From Hyaloraphidium curvatum (Eukaryota > Monoblepharomycota > Hyaloraphidiomycetes > Hyaloraphidiales > Hyaloraphidiaceae): a DNA stretch of 64,000 nucleotides. The notes beneath the pieces are model-generated. The model saw only the letters and a program-made list of their open reading frames with translations. It was not told the DNA's origin and ran no database searches. Position 1 is the first letter of the stretch, and each line of letters begins with the position of its first letter. Location: assembly GCA_025558095.1 (NCBI GenBank), contig JAIVFI010000004.1, positions 372,001 to 436,000 of the forward strand, read 5' to 3'. Positions 30,975 to 40,700 of this stretch are shown here, piece by piece. The position numbers and the translations under genes are program-made.

Positions 30975-31524
30975 ATGCCCGCCCACGAATCGTTCGGCCG
31001 CGCGCTGGCCGGCACCATCGCCGTATTCACCGGCTCCGCGTGGGCAAGGCCGTCGCGCTCGCCGCCGCCGAGAGCCTGGCGCTGGACGTCACGGCACCGG
31101 ATGCCGGGGACAGGATCCTGAATTCGTGCATCGAAAAGCTCGGCCGCGCGGCCGCGCTCTTTCTCTGCGCGGGGATCTACTCGTCCGCCTCGCTCGAGGA
31201 CACGACGGACGAGATGTGGGACCGCGTGCACACGCTCAACCTCAAGTCGGCCTTCAGGATCTGCCGTGCTTTTGCACCGCATGTCGAGTCGGAGCTGGGC
31301 CCTGTCATACACGTGAGCGCCGATCGGGTCGAAAGACTAGCCGCTGGGGTGCCGATCGGCCGCGGCGGCACGGCCGAGGAGGTCGCGCACAGCATCATGT
31401 ACCTCCTGGACGACGTCGCTGCGAGCTATGTTACTGGTGAGCTCCCCTCTTTCCTTTCCGTCTTTTGGCCGCTGAGGCGAACGATCTCACAGGGGCGATC
31501 CTCGATGTCGCCGGTGGACGATAG
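30975..31524 (+). pseudogene. Chimeric short-chain dehydrogenase pseudogene
   Basis: The 5' part begins MPAHESFGRALAGTIAVFTG, a normal SDR N-terminus. It loses the glycine-motif frame near 31035, then reads GKAVALAAAES, FLCAGIYSSAS and LNLKSAF in another frame. At about 31283-31315 it joins, through a 25-nt segment (VESELGPV) identical to the first SDR gene, onto a copy of that gene's last exons (DRVERLAAGVPIGRGG through VTG), including its final intron and AILDVAGG ending. The active-site block (Ser, YxxxK) is missing. The presence of the intron shows the copied segment moved as DNA, not as a spliced transcript. Non-functional as an SDR. Confidence 0.7.
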
Positions 31525-31674
31525 AATAGACAGCTGCAATTATTGCCGTCCTCGTCTCGGGTTCGTTCTGCCTTTTTCTGGCCTTCGGCTTTGGGAGACC
31601 ACGTGGACTTGTTTACCCGGCCGATCATGCAAGCCGAATCCCGTCCCCTCTTTTTCGTCGCCCCGACCGCCACC

Positions 31675-32626
31675 ATGTCCGGCATCGCCGCCTGGAAGTC
31701 CGACGCCGCGGCCAACGTCCCGCGGATCGCGTTCGACGGCTCGCGCCGCCGTCGCATCTTCCTCATGCGGCACGGCGACGTGTCTTACGTCAACCCCGAG
31801 GGCTCCAGAGTTTCCGACTCGAACGCCGTCCCCCTCACCCCCTGGGGCCGCGAACAGGCCACCGCGACGGGCAAGGCGCTCGCCGGCGTGTCGTTCGACA
31901 AGGCCGTGTGCTCCACGTTGCCGAGGACTCGCGAGACGCTGGAATGCGTGCTGGCGGGACAGAGGGAAGCCGGGCACACGGGGAAGCAGCCCGCGATCGA
32001 GCAGAGGACGGAGCTGGTGGAAGTGCAGGTCGGGATCACTTTGCTGCCGGCACCGCGATTGGCGAAGGGCTGATAGAAGGGGCGTTCCTCGGCAGGGAGG
32101 GAAGCACCGGCCCGTGATGTCTCCCGAGGAGGCTTTGTACGACTTGGCCTACGCGTTCCGCCACGCAACGGAGCCCGGGGCCTCGTACCACGGAGGGGAC
32201 GTGTTTGCGGACCTGTACAAACGCGTGGAGGGGTGGGTCAGCGAGCTGCTCGCGGACGACGGCTGGGAAACGGCGCTTGTGGTTGCGCACGGGGGAATCA
32301 ACCGATTCGTGCTGAGCTGGGCGATGGGCGCGGCGGACCTGAGGGCGTTTGCGTCCTGGGATCAGGTGGGGCTCTTTGAACAGTGGCGGGGTGTCGAATC
32401 TAATCCTTGGGTGCAGAACACGTCTTGCTACAACATTATTGACGTCGACCAGGCACCATCGGACGACTTCAAGTCGGGTGACAAGACGTACAGCAAGGGC
32501 GGCGTGGTCCGCAAGAGCCTCCGTGCCATGAACGTCACGGCCTTCGATCTGGCGAAAGAAAAAGACTATCTGACGTCGCTGGAGCAGATCGCGACAAAGA
32601 TGAAGAACCTCGGCACGAAACACTAG
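31675..32626 (+). CDS. Histidine phosphatase superfamily (phosphoglycerate-mutase-like) protein
   Basis: Exons 31675-32028 and 32096-32626 (intron 67 nt, phase 0) give 294 aa. The ATG at 31675 has a perfect GCCACCATG context; an earlier in-frame ATG at 31627 is weaker. The phosphate pocket appears as RRIFLMRHGD (catalytic His in RHG) and the second histidine as LVVAHGGINR. CSTLPRTRETLE supplies the third conserved arginine region. The fold is the branch-1 histidine phosphatase family, acting through a phosphohistidine intermediate; substrates range from sugars to proteins and cannot be deduced. The C-terminal ~60 residues (LRAMNVTAFDLAKEKDYL) are an extension. Cytosolic, no targeting signal seen. 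Confidence 0.85.
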
Positions 32627-32656
32627 ATTATGTCCGGGCTATAGACGTAGATCGCC

Positions 32657-33908
32657 CTATTCAGACCAGGCAAAGTGCGTCCACTTCCCCAATGGCAGCA
32701 GCACCTTGCGCAGCTTGGAACCCTCCCTGTCCCCGAGCGCCTTGACCCCCGCCTCGCTTTCCACCCCGCGGCAGTTGCGCAGGTTCAGGTACTCGAGCTC
32801 GGCGCACCCACCGAGCGCCGCGACGCCGGCGTCGGTGACGTCCGTCCCGCCGGCGTCGAGCTCGGCGAGGTCGGGGCAGCCCGCGGCCAGGAGGCGCAGC
32901 GCGTCGTCGGAGATGGGGGTGGATTGAATGTGCAGGACGCGCAGGCGGCATGGGATGCCCGAGGCGCGGCGGCCGGCGAGGTAGGCGTCCCATGCATCGT
33001 CGCCTACGGAGGTGTTGCCTGCGTACAGCCGGGCGAGCTTGGGGCACGCGGCGGCGAGCGGTGCGAGGGAATCGACGGCGCGGCAACCGGAAATGTCAAG
33101 AATCTGGAGCTCGACGGGGTGCGCCGAAGCAAGGATGGCGGGGAAGGTCGGGAGTATGGAACGGCAGGATGCCAAGACCAGCGCCGTGAGGGCGGGCATT
33201 TGGGGCCTGTGGACGCCTGGAGGCGAAAGGGCACCGGAAATGCCGTCGCAGTGGGACAGATCGAGGTGGGTGAGGTCTGCGGCAGCCAAGTGAGAGGCGA
33301 CTCGCGAGGAGTCGTCAAGGGAACCCACGGTGCCCGCAGGCGACGGCCACATTAGCCACGATTTCGTCGTCCAATAGCTTGTATATCCCCTGCGTGCTGG
33401 TCGTGCCGCTGGCGGCGACCCCGCGGCCGAGCGACACCACACGAGGGGCGCGTCCGGCCCGGCGCAGGAGAACCACAAGGGCGTCCCGGGTCTCGAGCCT
33501 CCGCTCCCGCGACAGGTCCAGGATCCTCCACAGCGAGGCGTCGAGCGCCAGCGCGTCAAAGTCTTTGCACACGCGGCGGAGCCGAAGCAGCCGCACGGGG
33601 TAGAAGCGCGGCAGCGGCGAGGGGACGAGCGACCGCCTGCCGCGCGCATCGCGCTCCGAGGCGGCCGGGTCGCACGCGGCGAAGAAGAGCACGCGCAGGA
33701 GCACCTCGTGCGGCAGCGCAAGCAGCGCGGAGCCGGCGGCGTCCCCGTCCGCAGTGCCCCGCGCACCCTCCGCGGTCCCCGCGTCGCCGAGCACGCTCTC
33801 CAGCGTCGGCCGGGGAAATCCCGCCGCGGCGTCACCCTCGCCGTCGCCGTCGGCCTCCGCCGGCTGGAGCAATTTCGCCCAAAGCGCCGGCGCAGCATTT
33901 CGGATCAT
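32657..33908 (-). CDS. F-box and leucine-rich-repeat protein
   Basis: Exons 33908-33329 and 33276-32657 (intron 52 nt, GTGGGT donor, phase 1) encode 399 aa. An F-box (ALPHEVLLRVLFF, then LRRVCKDFDALALD) lies at ~60-125. Amino-acid/cysteine-containing LRRs follow (LTHLDLSHCDGISG, LQILDISGCRAVD, LRVLHIQSTPISDD, LEYLNLRNCRGVE). Such proteins are substrate receptors of SCF (Skp1-cullin-F-box) ubiquitin ligases; the target is unknown. The frame extends upstream to about 33990 but with only a GTG before the ATG at 33908, which I therefore use. An N-terminal exon with CPNGHNTD could exist. Confidence 0.83.
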
Positions 33909-34579
33909 CTGTAAATACGGATCGGTGTTATGGCCGTTTGGGCAAAGCTTGCCCACCCCAATTTCCGCGAACGAAACGCTTGCCTAACTGCAACCGCACT
34001 CACCCCGTAACCGTTGGAGCGAGAACCAGCTAACCGGCGCGAAAGTTTCATATTTGCCGCTTTCTTTTTGCCGCCGTGGGGTGTGTGGGACGAAACACAG
34101 TGGTTTGCTGCTGGGTCTCGTTGACCGGGTGCCCCTCAGCGACGGCCAGGAAGACTGCTCAAGGCGCTGCTCAGCAGGCCTGGGTACGGCGAATGCAGTC
34201 TGCACATTGTTTTGGGATATGTACGCGGACCAGTGAGGCGCTGTAATCCGAGAACCGCGGGTTGAGCCCAGCACGGTGCTTTGGGCCTCCCGCCCTCGGC
34301 AGTTTTGCAAGCAGACAACGGAACAGATACATAGAGCGCATCAAATATGAAACATTTCCGGGTATTTCCTATTGGTTCCTGCTTTTGCCGTGGCCTGGGG
34401 GATGGGAGATTCGGCGCCCAGTTTTGTGTGCGGGGTGGGGCCGGGTGGGCAAGCTTTGGAGAAACGGCAATAGGTTGGCGTCGCGCGGACTCGCAGCGTC
34501 ACAGCTGTCTGACTCACCTCAATAAGTCTCCCGTTTCGCGACCGAAGCGAGTCGCGCCGTATCTGCACCGCCAGCTAGA
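33909..34579. other. 670-bp intergenic region
   Basis: Divergent region between the F-box/LRR gene and the small 85-aa gene. No conserved frame, RNA gene or repeat is recognised. Confidence 0.45.
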
Positions 34580-35061
34580 ATGTCTGGTTGGTGCATTTCG
34601 CGGCCGGCGCGGCGGGACGTACTCTGAATGTGCTCTTTGTCCCCCAGCGAAACCCGTCACAACTGAAACTCCGAAGGCTCCGTCCTCGGCGGAGAAGAAG
34701 GAAGAACAACCGCCGCACGTCCTGGACATGCAGGGCTACGAGTGGGGCATCAATAAGGGGGTGAGTTGCTCGCACTGCCGTAGCGTGGGCCGAGCGTGAC
34801 ACTTCGTCCCTCGCCTCCTCCGCGCGCCGCTTGGCCGCCTCGTGCTCCTGCTCCTCGCCACCGCTGATCAGGGCATGGCCAGCGGCCCCGTGGGCCACGA
34901 TACAGTGGCACACAAGGACATGTCGTTCGGCTTGAACAAAGGAGGGATGGCATCCGGGCCCGTGGGGACGTTCCCGTGCTTCTTTGCGGAAGCTACTGAC
35001 ATTGTTGCCACAGGTGGGCCACGACACCGTTGCCGGACACGAGGAGATCTCCAAAAAGTGA
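34580..35061 (+). CDS. Small 85-aa protein with internal repeat
   Basis: Four exons (34580-34586, 34648-34760, 34872-34961, 35014-35061) join in frame to 85 aa. The first exon is only 7 nt (ATG TCT G). The remaining joins use GTGAGT and GTGGGG donors in phase 0. The protein has an acidic/basic N-terminus (ETPKAPSSAEKKEEQPP) followed by two near-identical units: NKGGMASGPVGHDTVAHKD, then LNKGGMASGPVGHDTVAGHE. In the second unit an intron interrupts the codons between GP and VGHD; in the first unit the same place is uninterrupted. No family recognised; no membrane segment. The perfect repeat across a splice joint makes the exon model convincing. Confidence 0.65.
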
Positions 35062-35132
35062 TGGCTGTCCTTGGCGTTGGTGGAGGAATGGACTGCAAGA
35101 GTGCGACGAGGATACTGCGGACGTCTATCTCT

Positions 35133-37334
35133 CTACATTTTTTCGAGCGGCTCAATACCCAGGAGCATCATGCCCGTCTTCATGGTGGCCAGCGTGGCCT
35201 TGCACAGGCGCAGCCGCGACGCGCTGACGTCCTTGTCCACGCTCTCGCCCAGCACGCGGCAGTCCCGGAAAAAGTCCGAAAACTTGCCCGAGAGGCCGTA
35301 GATGTACTCGCACAGCTTGTGCGGGAGCAGGTCCACCTGCACGTCGACGATCACCTCCTGGAAGCGGCAGAGCTCGACTGCCAGAGCCATCTCGGAGCGG
35401 TGCGTGAACAGGAAGGCCTTGTCGTAGTCGGCCTCAGGGTACGCGAGCACGGCCTCCACGTTCACGTCCTCCTCGGCGGCCTTGCGGAAGATGGACTCGA
35501 TCCGCGCGTGCGCGTACTCGAGGTACACCACCGTGTTGCCGTCGGCGCTCAGCATGCGCTCGTACGAGAAGCCATAGTCCTGGTGCCGGTTCTGCTTGAG
35601 GTCGTAGTACTTCATGCCGCCGTACCCGAGGATCGACGACGCGCGCTCGATCTCCTCGGGCGTCAGCTTGGGCCGGCCCGACTCGGCGTCGGCGCCCTCG
35701 GCCTGGTACGTCTTGACCACGCGCTCCTTGGCCTCGTCCAGGACGTCCACCAGGCGCACGCTGTCGCCGCTCCGCGTCTTGAGCTTCTTGCCGTCCTCGC
35801 CCAGGATCACGCCGAACCCGGCGTGCTCCACCCGCGTCACGGCGGGGTCGTACCACCCCGCGAGGCGGCCGGCGCCAAAGATGAGGTCAAAGTGCAGACC
35901 CTGGCCCTGGTCCACGACGTAGACGAGCCAGTCGCCCCCGAGGTCCGTGAGGCGGTACTTGAGCGCGGCCATGTCCGTGCTGTCGTACCCGTACCCGCCG
36001 TCCGACTTGACCAGCATCACCGGGACCTCCTGCCCCGGGACGCGGATGATGAGGGCACCGTTGTCGACCTCGCAGATGCCCTTGTCCTTGAGCTCCTGCA
36101 CCACGGCGGGGATCTTGTCGTTGTAGAACGACTCGCCCAGCAGCTCCAACCGCTTGTCGACGCCCAGGCGCTCGTACACCTGGTCGAACATCTTGGCGCT
36201 CGCCGCCACCATCCGCTTCCAGAAGGCGATGTTCTCGGGGTCCAGTGCCTGGAGCTTGACCACCTCCTGGTGCGCGCGCTTCTTGAACCCCTCGTCCGCG
36301 TCGAACCGCTTCTTGGCGTCCCGGTAGAATGTCGTCACGTCGCGCAGGCTCGCGTCCAGCTGCTCGTCCGTCACCTTGCCCTCGGCGAGGAGCTCCTTGA
36401 CGTGGGCCAGGAGCATCCCGAATTGGGTGCCCCAGTCGCCGACGTGGTTGGCCCGCTGCACGATCTCGTGGCCGCAGTACTCCAGGATCCGGGCGAGCGC
36501 GTCGCCGATGATCGTCGAGCGGAGGTGGCCGATGTGCATCTCCTTGGCAATGTTGGGGGAGGAGTAATCGATGACCACGCGGCGCTTGTGGTCGCCGGGG
36601 ATCAGGGTGGGCTTGACGCCGTGGCGGACGGTGTAGCCCAGCCGAGATTTAAGGTAGTTGGTGGCGAGGTAGATGTTGATATAGCCCGGGCCCGAGGCGG
36701 CGAGCTTGCCAATCATGAAATGCGGGCCCTTGGCCTCGATCGCGGCAATGACAGCCTGGGCCGCCGCCTGGGGCGACGCGGGTATCGGGCCGAGGTCCAC
36801 AGCAGGCGCAGGTGCAGGTGTGGCCGGGTCGGGTTCCGGCGCGGGAGGTTCCGGTGCGGGAGGTTCCGGTGCCGGTTCGGCATCCTTGGCATCGCCTTTG
36901 CCTGACAAAACGGCATAGTCAGCTCCTGAAGCTGGATCAACCCGGGCTCACGCTCATCGCCCCCGAATGGCAACGAAAACATCACGAAACCGCCAAGCCT
37001 TAACCCAAGAAGCCCCTCGCCGTCCCCGAAGCGTCTACGCACCCTTTTTCTTCTCTTTTTTCTTCTTGTCGCCGGCAGCGCCCCCGGCCGCGGTCTTCAG
37101 GCGGTTGAAAACGGCGAACGCCGAATTGCATTGGTACTGGTGGTCAAATTTCGGGTCTTCCACGAGCGCAATGACGGCATCGCCCTGGCCCAGCGCCCGG
37201 GCCTGCGGGAAGGCGGTGTGGATGGCGTCCGTGAAGAGACGCGTGAGCTCCGCCAGGATCGACACGGTGTTCTGCTCCGTGTCCGACGGCGACAGCGGCG
37301 CTGCCGTGGGATACGATGGCAGGCTCGTGGCCAT
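35133..37334 (-). CDS. Arginyl-tRNA synthetase
   Basis: Exons 37334-37043 and 36901-35133 (intron 141 nt, GTGCGT...TTTGTCAG with a GCTGACT branch, phase 1) encode 686 aa. The ATG at 37334 is in a perfect GCCGCCATGG context. Exon 1 holds the tRNA-binding N-terminal domain (DPKFDHQYQCNSAFAVFNRL), then a lysine and Pro/Glu linker. Exon 2 has the class I catalytic core: SSPNIAKEMHIGHLRSTI (HIGH motif), NHVGDWGTQFGML, a KMSKS equivalent in DGKKLKTRSG, and the helical anticodon-binding domain ending in GMMLLGI. It charges tRNA-Arg with arginine using ATP. The shorter alternative start at 36982 with a 50-nt intron was rejected because it drops the N-terminal domain. Confidence 0.93.
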
Positions 37335-37795
37335 GGCGGCTGCGCGGCCGGCGTAGGCGCGAGAGTCCGGGGAGAAGAAGGTGGGAAGGAGAGAAACGGC
37401 GGACGGCGTCGGTCGCAGGAAGCCCCGGCAGGCAAGCGGCGGGAAGCCAATCGTCCGATGAATGAGCGCCCTGCCGACGAAACAGATCCGATCCAGCGTG
37501 CGCTCGTATGCTGCTCCACTAGCTGTTCGCGCACAAACGTGGCTACACACATATGGAATGCTACTTGCCACCAAAAAGGCGGTCCTCTCGGACTCCACCT
37601 CGATCAAGCCCACAATCGGGCACAGGCGAGGGCTCGCACCACCCGCCAATTTGTAGAGAAGAAAGATAAGAAGACCCACGGCCGGGGCCGTCCAGCCTGA
37701 CCTTCTTGGCAGAGCCGCGTCCCCGCGCCACCGCACCAGGACGCTTGGGCACGGTGGGAACGGATCCGGTCTGAAGAGTGGTGCCTGCAACGCCA
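37335..37795. other. 460-bp gap, right flank of the transposon gene
   Basis: No gene is supported. A minus-strand frame just 3' of the polyprotein stop reads a basic stretch (VPKRPGAVARGRGSAKKVR) that could be an unrecognised last exon, but no convincing intron connects it. No terminal inverted repeat was found by eye. Confidence 0.4.
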
Positions 37796-40700
37796 TCAGC
37801 TCACACGCTCCAAAGCGAGCAAAATCAGCGTACCAGCGGACTTCGCGGCCGGCTTCGACGGCTTGCGCCTCCTGGTGTCAGGCTTGAACGGCCAGGGGCG
37901 CTCGCCACCGGTAGCGATCGCGAACCAGAACAGGTACCCGATGGACCGACAGCTGTTGACGTCCCTCATCCAGTACGTGCGACAGGTCGGGCAGTACTTG
38001 GCGCCCCGGATCTCGCCACGGCACCCGGGGTTGGTGATGGGGACAACGTAGGTCGTCAGGCACCTGCCGAGAGGGCGATCAATGCCGCGAAATCAGGCGC
38101 GAAGTACGAGGGAAAACTCACTTTGAACACATCTGGCTCGTCAGGTACTCGTTGATCAAAACGAGGATTCCAACGGCCGCGAGCGCGGCCCTGAACTGCA
38201 CAATCCGAGAAGCCGGACCGCCCTTGCTTGCGTGACCAAAGCGGGCGGCGCCATAGGCGAAGGTGGTCTGGGAATCGAACTTGCCCGAGTACGGGTTGCG
38301 ACACAGGTCGCGGGCGATCCAGTCGAGCACCTGCCGACGCCTCCGGATGGTACGGACGCGGTCGCGGCTGCAAAAGAAGGCGTCAGGAAGGCTGCATCCC
38401 AATCACGCAGGCTGGCCGTGAACAAACCATATCTCATCATTGCAGTAGAACTTGACGACGGAGCAGAGCTCCTTCGTGATGGCATGGGCGTACTTGCGAA
38501 ACTGCTCGCAGCTCGTCGTCCGCTGCGAAGGCAGTGCCGATTCCCAAGCCTCGATTGTCAGGCCGGAGGGGAGGGTGTGCGACTTGCGCAGCGACGCCAG
38601 TTTCCTAGAAGCGTGCTGGTAACCACACATCCGGCGATCGAGGTCCCCAGGCACGCCGAGAATGAGCTCCGGAAGCTGGCGGACGCCGGCGCGCCCAAAG
38701 CCGGCGATACCACCCCAGAACCTGTCCCCGTCGGCATCGGACCCGCCGTCGGGGTTGGGGAAAAGCGTCCAGTTCCGTTCGGCCTTCCGCAGCTTCTCGT
38801 CGCGGTTCGCATGCCCGCGGTTGGTCGGGCGGTGAGCCGAGAGCTTGGCGGCGCCGTCCGGGTGGTGTCGGCAGCGGATGTTGCGCGGCGCCGCCTGCGT
38901 CGCCCGCGCAACGCGGGCCGTCTCGTCGCAGGAGTGTTCGAGCCGGATGTCCTTGATGCGGCCCGCAGAGATGCACCCCTTGGGCACGTTGGCGCGCACA
39001 AGAATGTATGTCGATGTGGTGCCGTCCGGGTTGGTGACGACGATCTTCTCCGAAAGCTCGGGTAGGTGGGTGTTGGCGAAGTCGAACCGTCTCCCCGGGC
39101 CGGGGTCCAGGCAGCGGGCCACAAACGCGGGTGCAAGTCGTCGACCGCCCTGCATATAGAACCAGCGATTTGGATCGCAAAAGACAACGCCACCAGAAAC
39201 GGGAAGGCCCCGTTGGGCGGCATCCCACATCTCCTCTTCCGTTGCCATTGTTAGGAAGTGCGGCATTAGCTTCTCCGCGTCCGCCTTCCGGCTAAAGTTG
39301 TAGCACGGTATAGAGGTCTTCCAGTCAACAGGCGGACGAGGTATCGATGAGCACGTAGAGCGAGGGTGCGGTGGGAGAGGAGCGGAGGTTGGAGGCTGAG
39401 CAGGGGCAGGTGGAGAAGAGGGCGGAAGCGGAGAAGATCCTGCGGCACCCACAGGCGAGGCCGTCGGGATGGGAAGAGGAGGCGGAGGAGCGAGGGTGGG
39501 AGTGAAGGAGGATGGAGACTCGGAAGGTACCGATGTGGAGGAGTTCGGTGATGTTGCGGGTGGGGGTTCGGGGGGGATGGAGGCGGGAGGCGGGAGCCCG
39601 ATCCAATCCTGATCCACGTCCATCCACGTGAAAGGAGTCGAGTCGGGATCTACCAGCAAGTGCTCGGCATCGTCGGTAATGGCGGGCGGGGGGAAGAAGA
39701 CGGTCCCGCCAGCATGGAGCCAGCCGTGAGCTTGAAGATGAACACATCAGCAGCGCTGAGTGCAGCGGCAAGGATGACATACCATCAACGACGGCCATGC
39801 CCGGCGGGGGGTCCGGAGCACCGTGCGGAAGGGTGGGCACGAGGACCGCGGGCATCCCGAACGAATCTTGGGCCGAAAAGTCGTGCCAGTGGGCGTGCTG
39901 TTCTGGCTCCGTACACTCCCAACACGGCTCGGGCGATGGCGCGCTGAGGAAGACTGTTGGGAAGCAGGTTAGGCGCGGAAGCTCCGATGAAAGAACGGGG
40001 ACCTACAATCCAAGGGCGGCGTCACTTTGGGCTCAGATTCCGTCCACTGCTGCTGCGGTGCCTTCGGCTTCGAAGCCCTGGGCACGACGGCCATTGTGCT
40101 CCTCGACAATGGCAAAGGTTGGGCCACGAAGAACCATGCCAGCAATGCACGAGCAGTGCAGCGCATCGCCCGACCGGCGAAGGGTCGGCCGTGAGGCGTC
40201 CGCGTGCCCTGCCGGGGAGCGCTTCCCCTCCTGATGGAGGCGGAAAAGACGCTCGTCCTGAACAATTTTGTTGCCATTGTTGAACAGGTGTCCAAACAGG
40301 TAATCGGGGTTGATCTTGGCCACGTCCGGTGCCAAGGGGCCGAGCTTAACACCGAGCATCTTGAAGAGGTCGGGCAGATCGCTCGCGGTTATGTACAGGG
40401 CTATGGGGGTGAGGGAAATCCTGGTCAAGAGCGGCCGGATCCCGCCCGCGGCCCAGGTCCCTCCGGTGGTGCCGCCTTGGGTCCTTGACTGCTGTTGTTC
40501 ATGAAACGTATCAGAATGACGACCTCACCACGGGAGAGAACGCGTCACCCACGCTCTTCTCCCCGCTCCCTCCGGCCGCGCTGGACCATCGGCGAGCCGC
40601 CACACGTGACTTCCCCAATCGCTTCTTCACCTTGCCCTCGGGCGACAGCGGCGCCCGCTTCTTCCCCGTCGTGACGTAGCCATGGAATCGCTTGGGTGCC

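Noticed and set aside
34842-36905. 687-codon plus-strand frame opposite arginyl-tRNA synthetase
   Set aside because: Histidine/leucine/valine-rich antisense of a well-conserved synthetase.
36902-36982. Alternative ArgRS first exon (ATG 36982, 50-nt intron)
   Set aside because: It splices in frame but would delete the N-terminal tRNA-binding domain that the upstream exon 37043-37334 supplies through the same acceptor.
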